From NCBI GenBank assembly GCA_045648165.1, contig JAZRNL010000043.1, forward strand, positions 1 through 39,460: a stretch of 39,460 nucleotides of DNA. The letters are read 5' to 3'. Of the stretch, positions 16,298-24,777 are shown in pieces. How positions within the stretch are numbered: the first letter of the stretch is position 1; the number at the start of each line of letters is the position of its first letter. The notes beneath the pieces are model-generated. The model saw only the letters and a program-made list of their open reading frames with translations. It had not been told where the DNA came from and searched no databases. The position numbers and the translations under genes were made by a program. This stretch comes from RGIG9115 sp045648165. GTDB lineage: Bacteria > Bacillota > Clostridia > UBA1381.

Positions 16298-17452
16298 ATG
16301 ACAATTACGAATGATATTAAATATATTGGTGTAAACGACCATCTGATTGACTTATTTGAGGGTCAGTATGAAGTGCCAAACGGTATGGCGTATAACTCAT
16401 ATGTTATAATAGATGAAAAAATTGCAATTTTAGATACAGTTGATGGTGCTTTCAAAGACCAGTGGCTGAAGAATATTAAATATACACTCGGTGAGAGGGA
16501 GCCTGATTATATAATTATTCAGCATATGGAGCCTGACCATTCTGCAAACCTTGCTGCTTTTGCAGATGTATATCCCAAAGCACAGATTGTGGCATCTGCA
16601 AAGGCTTTTGCTATGATGAAGAACTTTTTCGGGACAGACTTCCCTGGCAGACAGGTTGTTGTAAATGAGGGTGACACGCTTTCTCTCGGTAAACATAATC
16701 TTACTTTCTACACCGCACCGATGGTTCATTGGCCAGAGGTTATTGTAACCTACGACAGTACGGAGAAGGTTCTTTTCTCGGCAGATGCTTTCGGAAAGTT
16801 CGGAGCTTTAGATACGGATGAAAACTGGGCGTGCGAAGCAAGGCGATATTATATAGGGATTGTGGGCAAGTACGGAGCGCAGGCTCAGGCGCTTCTCAAG
16901 AAGGCGGCAACTCTTGACATTGCTGTCATTTGTCCTCTTCACGGCCCTGTCCTTAAAGAAAACCTCGGATATTATATTAATCTTTATAATATATGGTCAT
17001 CCTATCAGCCGGAGGAGGAAGGTGTGGTAATTGCATACACCTCTGTATACGGCAACACCAAAAAGGCAGTTCTTCTTCTTGAAGAAAAGCTGAAAGAAAA
17101 GGGATGCCCTAAGGTGGTTGTAGTTGACCTTGCAAGATGCGATATGGCAGAAGCGGTAGAGGATGCATTCCGCTACAGTAAGCTCGTTCTTGCAACCACT
17201 ACTTACAATGCTGATATTTTCCCCTTTATGAGGGAATTTATAAACCATCTTACAGAGCGCAGTTATAGTAACCGCACCGTTGCTTTTGTTGAAAACGGAA
17301 GCTGGGCACCTATGGCTACCAAAGTTATGAAGGGAATGCTTGAAAAGAGCAAAAACCTTACTTATGCAGAAAATGAAGTTAAAGTTTTGTCTGCCCTAAG
17401 CGAAGAAAGCAGAAATCAGATTTCTTCACTCGCAGATGAGCTTTGCAAATAA
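16298..17452 (+). CDS. fprA: Flavodiiron protein (A-type flavoprotein, FprA-like)
   Basis: Reduces oxygen to water or nitric oxide to nitrous oxide to protect anaerobes. The N-terminal beta-lactamase-like domain binds a non-heme diiron site: QHMEPDHS supplies the H-x-E-x-D-H ligands, with further ligands in MVHWPEV, FSADAFG and CPLHGPV. The C-terminal flavodoxin domain (from about residue 250, AYTSVYGNTKKAV) binds FMN. Length 384 residues, normal. I chose the ATG at 16298 because TTGGAGTG lies before it; an upstream in-frame TTG at 16277 falls in the leader hairpin. The next gene, rubredoxin, is a plausible electron donor. Confidence 0.95.
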   Translation: MTITNDIKYIGVNDHLIDLFEGQYEVPNGMAYNSYVIIDEKIAILDTVDGAFKDQWLKNIKYTLGEREPDYIIIQHMEPDHSANLAAFADVYPKAQIVASAKAFAMMKNFFGTDFPGRQVVVNEGDTLSLGKHNLTFYTAPMVHWPEVIVTYDSTEKVLFSADAFGKFGALDTDENWACEARRYYIGIVGKYGAQAQALLKKAATLDIAVICPLHGPVLKENLGYYINLYNIWSSYQPEEEGVVIAYTSVYGNTKKAVLLLEEKLKEKGCPKVVVVDLARCDMAEAVEDAFRYSKLVLATTTYNADIFPFMREFINHLTERSYSNRTVAFVENGSWAPMATKVMKGMLEKSKNLTYAENEVKVLSALSEESRNQISSLADELCK

Positions 17453-17470
17453 AAAAAGGAGTGTTATTTT

Positions 17471-17629
17471 ATGAAAAAGTATGTATGTGACGTATGCGGA
17501 TGGGAATATGACGAGGCGCAAGGCGCACCCGATCTGGGAATTGCACCAGGCACAAAATTTGAAGATCTCCCCGACGATTTTGAATGTCCTCTTTGTTCTG
17601 TTGGCAAGGATAGCTTCTCTGAAGCCTAA
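17471..17629 (+). CDS. Rubredoxin
   Basis: A 52-residue one-iron electron carrier. Two knuckles hold the iron: C6-DV-C9-GW and C39-PL-C42, with the usual YVCDVCGWEYD start and the DLPDDFECPLC segment. An AAGGAG site lies nine bases before the ATG. The gene is 18 bases downstream of the flavodiiron gene under the same promoter, so it most likely feeds electrons to that enzyme. One oddity: after the second knuckle it reads SVGKDSF rather than the commoner GVGKDQF, a minor change that leaves all four cysteines intact. Confidence 0.96.
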   Translation: MKKYVCDVCGWEYDEAQGAPDLGIAPGTKFEDLPDDFECPLCSVGKDSFSEA

Positions 17630-17662
17630 GAATTATAGCTTGATGCGGAAAAGGAGATTTTT

Positions 17663-18415
17663 ATGAATTTAGTACTTCTTACGGCATTGGGCGTTGGCGG
17701 TGCAACCGTTATCGGCGCAGTTATAGGATTTTTGTTCCGAGGAATATCACATAAATTTTCGGACATTGTACTTTCCTTTGCCGCAGGCGTTATGCTTGCG
17801 GCAGCTGTGCTTGGGCTGATAATGCCATCTGTTGAGTACGGCGGAAAATTTGGGATTGCAGTAACGGTTGTGGGTATATTTGCAGGTGCACTTTGTCTAA
17901 ACCTTATAGATAAGCTTGTGCCACATCTTCATAAGCTTATGGGGGCGGATGGTGAAACTCACAGTAACGCAGCCCTGGATAAAGTTTTACTCTTTGTTCT
18001 TGCAATTGCCATACATAACCTTCCCGAAGGTATAGCAGCAGGTGTTGGGTTCGGGTCAGGAGATGTTTCAAAAGCATTCGTTATAGCCGGAGGTATTGCT
18101 CTTCAGAACATACCCGAGGGTATGGTGATTATAGGTCCCATGCTTGCCGCAGGAGTTTCCCGAAGCCGTACCTTTGTTTGTGCTTTGATTACGGGACTTG
18201 TAGAGGTTGCAGGTACTCTTATTGGATATTTTTCAGTAAGTATTTCGTCAGCGGTTTTGCCTTTCGCGCTTGCCTTTGCAGGAGGCACAATGTTATATGT
18301 TATAAGCGACGAAATGATACCCGAAACCCACTCACATGGTTCTGAAAGAGGGGCTACTTATGCTTTGATTATAGGATTTTGTGTAATGCTCGTTACTGAT
18401 GTTTTGCTTGGGTAA
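17663..18415 (+). CDS. ZIP family metal transporter
   Basis: A 250-residue membrane protein with about eight hydrophobic helices, moving divalent metal ions (zinc, perhaps iron or manganese) into the cytoplasm. The two metal-binding helices carry HNLPEGIAAG and QNIPEGM, the signature of the GufA/ZupT branch. A histidine-containing loop (LVPHLHKLMGADGETHSN) lies before them. A strong AAAGGAG site precedes the ATG. It follows rubredoxin by 33 bases with no terminator between, so it is probably co-transcribed with the iron-dependent flavodiiron system. That may link metal supply to oxygen defence, but this is inference. Confidence 0.9.
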   Translation: MNLVLLTALGVGGATVIGAVIGFLFRGISHKFSDIVLSFAAGVMLAAAVLGLIMPSVEYGGKFGIAVTVVGIFAGALCLNLIDKLVPHLHKLMGADGETHSNAALDKVLLFVLAIAIHNLPEGIAAGVGFGSGDVSKAFVIAGGIALQNIPEGMVIIGPMLAAGVSRSRTFVCALITGLVEVAGTLIGYFSVSISSAVLPFALAFAGGTMLYVISDEMIPETHSHGSERGATYALIIGFCVMLVTDVLLG

Positions 18416-18436
18416 TATTAACAAAATCTTTATATA
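18408..18436 (+). promoter_or_regulatory. Weak candidate promoter of the SLH protein gene
   Basis: TTGGGT (18408-18413), a 17-base spacer and TATATA (18431-18436). The -35 overlaps the end of the ZIP gene. The element is only moderately good, and read-through from upstream is also possible. Confidence 0.35.
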
Positions 18437-18475
18437 TAAAAATATACTTAAATACAAGTGAATGGAGGAGTTTAA

Positions 18476-20464
18476 ATGAAAAAGAGATTAATATCATTAG
18501 CTTTAAGTGCTGCAATGCTTCTTGCCGGTGGTGTTAACTGCTTTGCAGATGGAGATACATACACTGTTGACACAGTGATTGAAAAACTCGGCGAAACACT
18601 TAACTACGGCGTTTTTACAAAGGAGATTGCTACATACTGCCATACGGAATCTACAATTGCGGCGGAAAAGGCAACTGCTCTTGGTGAGTACGGCTTTTCA
18701 TCAAATAACTTTAATATGCTGTCAAACAAACTCACCGTAAACTATGATACGGGAGAAAAAGAGTTAACTCTTGTGCTTTTAAGAGAGGGCGCAGTTTATG
18801 GGAAAAAGAATGTTAAGGGCTCTGGCAGTGAAGAGTTTGTAAAAATCCCCGGAGGCAGATACGAAGTTAAGCTTATGGAAAATGGTGAATACATAACTAC
18901 AGGTGGAGAAACATCTGTTTATGTGCCGGAAAGCTATGGAAACGTTTCTTATATCGGCAAGCTGGAAGGTACTTCAAGCATAGGTATGCCCGTCGGCCCT
19001 GGCATTGTGCTTCTGAATGATAAGGACGATTACGAAAAGAATAAGAATTATAACGCAAGGCAGAATGTATCTGTTTTGTATACTGAGAGCAGTATTGATT
19101 TTGATACAAACTTTAAAAATGCCCAGGAAGTATCCGAAATGCTTGCAGGTGCAAAAACAGGGGGAAGCTTTAAGGTATATAACCTTACCCCATCAACTAT
19201 TAACTCTAATGATGTTGTAAATAATGGATTTAAGTCAGACGGTTATGATTATATTCTTATTAATCTTGATATGACAGGTAAAACTGATGCCTATATACAG
19301 GGTAATTATAAGAGAGATAATAAAACTCTAAGCGCTAATTTCTCAGGTGACTGGGAGTATCAGGCAAAGATGATTTATAATATTTACACCGTAGAAAATG
19401 GAAGGCCTGTTCCCTACACAGGAATTGTACGCGAGCAGAACCCCCTTACAGGTATTCTCCTTGCTCCTTATGCCACAGTTTACGGTGCAGGTAACCACGG
19501 CGGTATAATAATTGCAGGAAAGTATTTCCATACAAAGGGCGAAGTTCATCAGATGCGTGCAGATGCAGAGGCTTTTAACGGTGAACTCAATATTTTCGAA
19601 GTCCCTGTAGAACCGGAAGTGCCTGTTGTGCCTGAAACTCCTGCAGAACCGGAAGCGCCTGTTGTTCCCGATGTCCCTGCGGAGCCTGATATCCCTGAAG
19701 AAGCAGATAATTCTATTCATTTAAAAGACGTAAGCTATGCATATATATTCGGCTACGAACCTATAATTGGTTTTGTGGAAAATGAAAACGGAGTAAAAGT
19801 TCCGACTGCCAAGGTATATATGGCTATGGACGACGCAGTAACCGTAGAGCAGGTGTGTGCAATGCTTATGAGAATGCTTGACCAGACAGGTAACACAAAG
19901 GATGTTCAGTATCCTATGACGCCTGCCGTTGAGCCTCACGCAGGTCAGTGGTACGAAAGAGGTCTTTCATACCTTTGTTCGGTAGGCGGATTTGATCCCG
20001 AAACACCTATTAAACTCGCTCCTATTACAAGAGGTCAGGTTGCAAAGCTTGTTGCCTGTGCATTAAAGCTAAACCTTTCATCAGAAACTCCTTTTACTGA
20101 TATAGAAGAAAGTCCGTATAAGGAATATATCGAAAAGGTGTATAAGTATGATTATATGCACGGTCAGTCTGCTACAACATTTGGCACCGATGCTATTATG
20201 ACAAGAGCAGAGTTCTGTAACCTGTTTAATAATATTATCGGCAGAAATGATATGGGGCTTACTGCTTTGGATAAAGACGGTAACGAGTATGAGGTTAGTG
20301 CAGAACTTTACAGTATAGTTGATATGAACAAAAATCACTGGGCATACGAAGTGTGCCTGAAAGCTACAAGTGCGTATGATGAGGACGGATATGTTGATGT
20401 AGAAACAAGAATTGCTAACATAAGAAACATCCTCGACCAATACGACGCACAAAAATGGTTCTGA
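18476..20464 (+). CDS. Secreted SLH-domain surface protein with a choice-of-anchor-A-like domain
   Basis: A 662-residue exported protein. A signal peptide (residues 1-24, KKR then a hydrophobic core ending CFA) is followed by a domain of about 340 residues. Segments LGETLNYGVF, NLDMTGKTDAYI, GILLAPYATVY and GGIIIAGKYFHTKGEVH resemble the choice-of-anchor-A adhesin domain. A proline/glutamate-rich linker (about 378-408, repeating PE-x-PVVP units) leads to C-terminal SLH-like repeats (about 420-650) containing PITRGQVAKLVACAL and IMTRAEFCNLFNNI. SLH repeats bind pyruvylated secondary cell wall polymer. A GGAGGAG site precedes the ATG. A strong terminator follows, so it is probably the last gene of its unit. 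The adhesin role is inferred. Confidence 0.72.
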   Translation: MKKRLISLALSAAMLLAGGVNCFADGDTYTVDTVIEKLGETLNYGVFTKEIATYCHTESTIAAEKATALGEYGFSSNNFNMLSNKLTVNYDTGEKELTLVLLREGAVYGKKNVKGSGSEEFVKIPGGRYEVKLMENGEYITTGGETSVYVPESYGNVSYIGKLEGTSSIGMPVGPGIVLLNDKDDYEKNKNYNARQNVSVLYTESSIDFDTNFKNAQEVSEMLAGAKTGGSFKVYNLTPSTINSNDVVNNGFKSDGYDYILINLDMTGKTDAYIQGNYKRDNKTLSANFSGDWEYQAKMIYNIYTVENGRPVPYTGIVREQNPLTGILLAPYATVYGAGNHGGIIIAGKYFHTKGEVHQMRADAEAFNGELNIFEVPVEPEVPVVPETPAEPEAPVVPDVPAEPDIPEEADNSIHLKDVSYAYIFGYEPIIGFVENENGVKVPTAKVYMAMDDAVTVEQVCAMLMRMLDQTGNTKDVQYPMTPAVEPHAGQWYERGLSYLCSVGGFDPETPIKLAPITRGQVAKLVACALKLNLSSETPFTDIEESPYKEYIEKVYKYDYMHGQSATTFGTDAIMTRAEFCNLFNNIIGRNDMGLTALDKDGNEYEVSAELYSIVDMNKNHWAYEVCLKATSAYDEDGYVDVETRIANIRNILDQYDAQKWF

Positions 20465-20469
20465 TAACC

Positions 20470-20506
20470 AAAAAGTCGGCTACCCTTTAGAGGGAAGCCG
20501 ACTTTT
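20470..20506. terminator. Bidirectional terminator between the SLH gene and the ATP-grasp gene
   Basis: AAAAGTCGGCT (20471-20481) pairs perfectly with AGCCGACTTTT (20496-20506). An inner CCCT/AGGG adds four pairs around a TTAG loop. The A and T runs at the two edges serve both directions, ending the plus-strand SLH gene and the minus-strand glycan arm that converge here. Confidence 0.92.
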
Positions 20507-20507
20507 A

Positions 20508-21785
20508 TTAATTATTTCTGATACGTTCTGCATTAAATTTAGTTAGAAACATACTGTTGCCATCAGTGTCTTGTATAATAAGTTTTTGTTGTATTTCATT
20601 AATTGTGTTGATAACCTCATCTATGGTTTTTGCCGAAAACTTAATCATACCTGCTTTGTGAGCATTTGTGCCGGTATTTCCAATTACATCGCCCGGATTT
20701 TTCCAGATTGCTATATCATCAATATTTTTTACGGAAGACAGGGCAGAGGTGTCGATTTTTTTTATGGTACCGGGTTTTAAAAGTGTAACAAAGGTACAGT
20801 AATATTCTTTGAATTTAGGGTTGTCTTTTGACAATGAATCGCCCATATCTCCGCTTACGGAATATGATATAAGCATTTTCATAAAATTAATATCATTATA
20901 CTTGCTCACAACTTTAAAATCATTGTTACCATTTACACGATAGCCCATTTCAAATGCGTATATTCCGTTTTCATTTGCTATAAATTGAAAATTAGCAACC
21001 CCATTTTCGGCGCCTAATTCTTTTAATAAAGCCTTTATTCCACTGTCAACTTCTTGTGTGTATTTTTCAAAATATGTAGAAGGGGTAATAACAAAGTCAC
21101 ATAGCTTGGAAACACCGCTGCTATCTTCCGAAACATATTTATCGTTTAGGCAAGAAAGACTTATCTCACCATTAACCATAGTATATATGGAACATAGTTC
21201 AATTCCTGTGAGATATTCTTCAACTACAATTTCTCCGTTTTTAGAGTTGCTCTCAGCGAGTTTTATCGCGTCTGAAAGCTGGTCTTTTGTTTTACAAATT
21301 GATATGCCCTTGCGGCCGCCGTTGTCGGAGGGTTTAACAATAACAGGAAGTTTTATACGTGATATTTCTTCGTCTGTCATGGGAAGTTTTGAGCAATATT
21401 CAAATGGTGTCAAAATTCCGTGACGCCCACATGCTTCTTTAAAACGACGTTTGTTTCTTGTAAAGTCTATTTGGTCTTCAGTTGCATAAAAAGGTGCTCC
21501 GATAGCTTTTGAAATTCTGCAAGCTGCAGTCACTCTGTCTTCTCCGTAGCCGGCAATAACTCCGTCAATCTTAGCCTCTTTACATTTTTCTGCTATCAGC
21601 TCTGTTTGAGAGTAATCTATGTCCCATGCTTCGTCAGCAATTGACTTCGCCGGGCTGATTGACCAATCGGAATATCTGTCGCAACAAGCAACATAAACAT
21701 CCATTTCTTTAGCAGCATTTACAAATTCAATATCACTTCCGTCACTGCTGATAACAAGCAGACGTTTGCCTTTTAATGATTTCAT
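20508..21785 (-). CDS. ATP-grasp ligase of the surface glycan locus
   Basis: A 425-residue ATP-grasp protein. The N-terminal pre-ATP Rossmann region (KGKRLLVISSDGSD, then VIAGYGEDRVTAACRISKAIG) precedes ATP-grasp motifs: the lysine of LPVIVKPSDNGGRKGI, VVEEYLTGIELC, and the metal-binding end YAFEMGYRVNGNND. These enzymes activate a carboxylate as acyl-phosphate and join it to an amine or thiol. The closest general pattern is the carbamoyl-phosphate-synthase-like ligases found in polysaccharide loci, and the substrate cannot be told. A GGAGGAG ribosome site precedes the start. It is the last gene of the minus arm, 14 bases after the sugar transferase. Confidence 0.8.
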   Translation of the reverse strand: MKSLKGKRLLVISSDGSDIEFVNAAKEMDVYVACCDRYSDWSISPAKSIADEAWDIDYSQTELIAEKCKEAKIDGVIAGYGEDRVTAACRISKAIGAPFYATEDQIDFTRNKRRFKEACGRHGILTPFEYCSKLPMTDEEISRIKLPVIVKPSDNGGRKGISICKTKDQLSDAIKLAESNSKNGEIVVEEYLTGIELCSIYTMVNGEISLSCLNDKYVSEDSSGVSKLCDFVITPSTYFEKYTQEVDSGIKALLKELGAENGVANFQFIANENGIYAFEMGYRVNGNNDFKVVSKYNDINFMKMLISYSVSGDMGDSLSKDNPKFKEYYCTFVTLLKPGTIKKIDTSALSSVKNIDDIAIWKNPGDVIGNTGTNAHKAGMIKFSAKTIDEVINTINEIQQKLIIQDTDGNSMFLTKFNAERIRNN

Positions 21786-21799
21786 TATAAACTCCTCCG

Positions 21800-22462
21800 T
21801 TATATTTCTATGTTTTCTGTTTGATTTTCAACAGCTGTCATATGAGAACGAACTATGTACAAGCTATCGGTTTGTTGATTGTCCTGAACGATGTCAGCTC
21901 TTTTGATAACTTTGTATACGGTTAAAAACAGTATTTTTATATCAAACCATAGTGACATTTTGTTTGTGTATTCGATATCAAGGTTAAATTTGTCATCCCA
22001 CGAGGTATTATTACGTCCGTTTACCTGAGCCCAACCTGTTAAACCAGGGCGGATACTATGTCTTATTCGTTCGTGTTCGTAATAGTAAGGCTCATATTTC
22101 ATAAGAAGCGGTCTGGGTCCTACAATACTTAAATCACCTTTGATAATATTCAACAAAGACGGTAATTCGTCCATGCTTGTACTTCTCAGGATTTTTCCGA
22201 ATTTTGTTAGCCTTTGAGGCCCGGGAAGCAGTTTGCCGTTTTCATCTGTTTCATTAGTCATAGAACGGAACTTATACAGATTAATCGGTTGCTCGTTTAA
22301 TCCCATTCTTTCAGATTTATAAAGAACGGGACTTCCTAAGTTTATTTTGACTAATAATGCAATAATAGCATACACCCACCAAAAAAACAATAGAGCTATC
22401 ACTGATAATAAAACGTCTAAAAATCTTTTTAAATAGTTTTGGTATAAGGCTTTCATTTTCAT
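21800..22462 (-). CDS. Initiating sugar (phosphoglycosyl) transferase
   Basis: A 220-residue monotopic phosphoglycosyl transferase of the PglC type. It moves a sugar phosphate from a UDP-sugar onto undecaprenyl phosphate, starting a lipid-linked glycan. An N-terminal re-entrant or membrane helix (about 12-36) follows basic residues. The catalytic core has YKSERMGLNEQPINLYKFRSM, the Asp-Glu dyad in STSMDELPSLLNII, and the conserved GDLSIVGPRPLL and RPGLTGWAQVNGRN. AAGGA precedes the ATG. It sits between the PLP enzyme and the ATP-grasp ligase in one operon. The sugar is unknown; a diamino or amino sugar would suit the PLP enzyme. Confidence 0.92.
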   Translation of the reverse strand: MKMKALYQNYLKRFLDVLLSVIALLFFWWVYAIIALLVKINLGSPVLYKSERMGLNEQPINLYKFRSMTNETDENGKLLPGPQRLTKFGKILRSTSMDELPSLLNIIKGDLSIVGPRPLLMKYEPYYYEHERIRHSIRPGLTGWAQVNGRNNTSWDDKFNLDIEYTNKMSLWFDIKILFLTVYKVIKRADIVQDNQQTDSLYIVRSHMTAVENQTENIEI

Positions 22463-22491
22463 TTTAATCCTTCCTTAAATAAATTGTTTTA

Positions 22492-23532
22492 TTATGCAAA
22501 AAAACTTTTAATGCAATCTGCAATACGAATCATATCATCTGTGGTATAGCGTTGGTCGCAAATAAGGGATAACTCGGATTTGTAAAGTTGCAACGTTTTT
22601 TCACAAAGTTCCCCATGAAGGGATGATATGGGCCAATGTATCGGGCAATATATCTGTTGTGAAATAAGATGCTTTCTTAACTCATCACGAATTTCTCGCG
22701 AAGCAAGAATAGGTACACACAACGGGACATCAGTATCCTCAATCTCTGTAAATATAGGTTTAATTTGTTTTATTTTAGAAATTTTATTGAGAAGAATTGC
22801 AGCATTTTCACGTCTTGTATTTGCTATAAAGCTTTTGTCAAGACTGAAATAGTCAATCACACTGATGCAGGATGGGGAATAATTCACATAATCATTATCC
22901 AATATTTCTTCTGCTTTTGCAAAATCGTTAAGGTAATCTTCTTTATTACCTGTATGGTGTTGTAAATACAAGTGTTTTTTTTCTTGGGCGGTTTTTCTTA
23001 ACATTTCATATTCTGCATTGTATAAAAGAGGAGGGGATATAATAAACTTACCGTGATGTTTTTTTGCAGTAGAAATGCCTGTGAAACCTGTCCATTTTCT
23101 GTAGCTTGTAAATGTGTAGTCAGGTATTTGATTATCATTTGTATTAACTAACCAGGAATGTGTTGAATCTTCAATTATAATACAACCGCTTTTTTTTATG
23201 AGTGATAAATTACCCATATTTTGCTTGCAATAACCGAAATAATTAATGTAAAAGAAAATATCATCCTCATCTGTTTCTGGTATATCAGCTTGTAATATAC
23301 CGTTTTCATAAAAAACATTATAAAACTTTATAGTTACACGGTTTTTTAAGAAAGGTTCAATCATTGTGTCGCAACAAAACGAAGGAAGGTGAGCAACACC
23401 AATTTTTCGTTCTGCGAGAATGTCACGTATAATAAAGTCAAGTGAAGTCCTGCCTGAGAGGAAAAATAGTTCGTTTCGGCCTAAGGTTTCCCTTTCCCAG
23501 AATTCACTGCCGATTTCTATGGTTTTTTTCAT
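22492..23532 (-). CDS. DegT/DnrJ-like PLP-dependent enzyme, divergent
   Basis: A 346-residue fold type I protein. Features that fit DegT/DnrJ/EryC1 sugar aminotransferases are FFLSGRTSLDFII, LPSFCCDTMIEPF, the PLP-binding aspartate in CIIIEDSTHSW and the probable Schiff-base lysine in FTSYRKWTGFTG. The sequence drifts from the family after that lysine, without the usual GG and glutamine/histidine pattern, so the reaction may not be a standard sugar aminotransfer. CAGGAG precedes the ATG. It is the first gene of the minus arm behind its own promoter. Aminotransferase action on a nucleotide sugar is the leading guess. Confidence 0.68.
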   Translation of the reverse strand: MKKTIEIGSEFWERETLGRNELFFLSGRTSLDFIIRDILAERKIGVAHLPSFCCDTMIEPFLKNRVTIKFYNVFYENGILQADIPETDEDDIFFYINYFGYCKQNMGNLSLIKKSGCIIIEDSTHSWLVNTNDNQIPDYTFTSYRKWTGFTGISTAKKHHGKFIISPPLLYNAEYEMLRKTAQEKKHLYLQHHTGNKEDYLNDFAKAEEILDNDYVNYSPSCISVIDYFSLDKSFIANTRRENAAILLNKISKIKQIKPIFTEIEDTDVPLCVPILASREIRDELRKHLISQQIYCPIHWPISSLHGELCEKTLQLYKSELSLICDQRYTTDDMIRIADCIKSFFA

Positions 23533-23568
23533 GCCGGTCTCCTGTTTTGTAACTTATTGGTTTAAATT

Positions 23569-23597
23569 ATTGTATCATAGAAATCAAAATAAGTAAA
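23569..23597 (-). promoter_or_regulatory. Promoter of the minus arm of the glycan locus
   Basis: Read on the minus strand: -35 TTTACT (592-597 of 23 kb), a 17-base spacer and -10 TACAAT (23569-23574), with TGA before the -10 as an extended element. The start would be about 30 bases before the PLP enzyme ATG. Confidence 0.65.
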
Positions 23598-23652
23598 GTA
23601 AAATTTTATTTAATAAGTTGTTTTTTTAAAACTTGGGGGTCTTATTTTTTTG

Positions 23653-23681
23653 TTGACAAAAAAATATTGACATGGTATAAT
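23653..23681 (+). promoter_or_regulatory. Consensus promoter of the plus arm of the glycan locus
   Basis: A perfect -35 TTGACA (23653-23658), a 17-base spacer and a perfect -10 TATAAT (23676-23681), with TGG just before the -10. It is one of the two best promoters in the window. It lies 55 bases from the divergent minus-arm promoter and predicts a leader of about 40 bases. Confidence 0.92.
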
Positions 23682-23727
23682 TATATGTATGAATTTATAG
23701 GCACGGAATAGAATGCGAGGCTAAGTT

Positions 23728-24768
23728 ATGTATTTGGAAGTATTTACATTAAATGAAGCAGAAAAATGGGATAGTGTTGTAAAATCATTTTCTCAATATG
23801 ATGTTTATTATTTGACAGGATACGCTAAAGGTTTAATGTTGCACGGTGATGGGGAGCCATTGCTTTTTTACTATAACGACGGAGAAACAAAAGGAATAAA
23901 CGTTGTTATGAAGCGTGATATTGCCAAAGATAAGCACTTTGTTGGAATATTAACGGAGAATACATATTTTGATTTTTCTACTCCTTACGGATATGGTGGT
24001 TGGATTATTGAAGGAGAAAACGCAGATAAGCTTTTTTTCGAATACGAAAAATGGTGTTTGAAAAACAATATTTTAGCAGAGTTTGTTCGTTTTCATCCCG
24101 TTATGGAAACTCACAAAAAATCAGTTGACGCATATGATGTAATTGCTCTTGGTAAAACTGTGGCTATGGATCTTTCATCTCCCGAAGTCATTTGGGCAAA
24201 TATTACGAGCCCTAACCGAAATATGATCAGAAAAGCTCAGAAAAACGGTATTCGTATTTACAGTGGCAGATATCCTGAAATTTATAAAACATTCCGTGAG
24301 ATATACAATGGAACTATGGATAAAAACAATGCCGACAGTTATTATTACTTTGGAGAGGAGTTCTATGAAAGTATACTTAACGACTTAGCAGAGAATGCCC
24401 AGATTTTTTATGCAGTGTATGAAGGAAAAATTGTTGCAGCTTCCATAATGCTTGCGGCAAACGGAAGAATGAATTATCATTTATCAGGCTCTCTCAGAGA
24501 ATATGCAAACCTTGCACCTTCAAATCTTTTGTTGTATAAAGCTGCATTGTGGGGCTCAGAAAATGGTTGCAAAACACTGCATCTTGGCGGAGGCGTCGGA
24601 AGCGGTGAGGATAGCTTGTTTAAATTTAAAAAAGCATTTTACAGAGGTGATGTTTTGCCTCAATTTCATATAGGTAAGAAGATTTTCAATAAAGAAAAAT
24701 ATGATGAGCTGGTAAATTTAAGAAAAGATTTGCCGGAAAGCGGATTTTTTCCCAAATACAGAGCGTGA
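23728..24768 (+). CDS. FemAB/GNAT-like aminoacyl- or acyltransferase
   Basis: A 346-residue protein of the FemAB-like GNAT superfamily (Acetyltransf_6 type). Typical segments are SPNRNMIRKAQKNGIRI (the start of the second GNAT half), the central FYAVYEGKIVAASIMLAANGRMNYHLSGS and LLYKAALWGSENGCKTLHLGGG near the end. Relatives add amino acids to peptidoglycan bridges or to sugars from aminoacyl-tRNA, or transfer acyl groups from CoA. It is the first gene after the strong promoter, without an obvious strong ribosome site (GCGAGG lies 10 bases upstream). With an ATP-grasp ligase encoded across the divergent promoter, amino acid decoration of a glycan is attractive but unproven. Confidence 0.78.
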   Translation: MYLEVFTLNEAEKWDSVVKSFSQYDVYYLTGYAKGLMLHGDGEPLLFYYNDGETKGINVVMKRDIAKDKHFVGILTENTYFDFSTPYGYGGWIIEGENADKLFFEYEKWCLKNNILAEFVRFHPVMETHKKSVDAYDVIALGKTVAMDLSSPEVIWANITSPNRNMIRKAQKNGIRIYSGRYPEIYKTFREIYNGTMDKNNADSYYYFGEEFYESILNDLAENAQIFYAVYEGKIVAASIMLAANGRMNYHLSGSLREYANLAPSNLLLYKAALWGSENGCKTLHLGGGVGSGEDSLFKFKKAFYRGDVLPQFHIGKKIFNKEKYDELVNLRKDLPESGFFPKYRA

Positions 24769-24777
24769 GGTATTTGT

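Noticed and set aside
19600..19700. Short repeats in the SLH gene as a possible CRISPR array
   Set aside because: The repeats are in-frame Pro/Glu/Val codons of a linker, with no constant repeat and no spacers.
23667..23672. A second TTGACA close to the divergent promoter
   Set aside because: It lies only a few bases from the -10 TATAAT and has no properly spaced -10 of its own.
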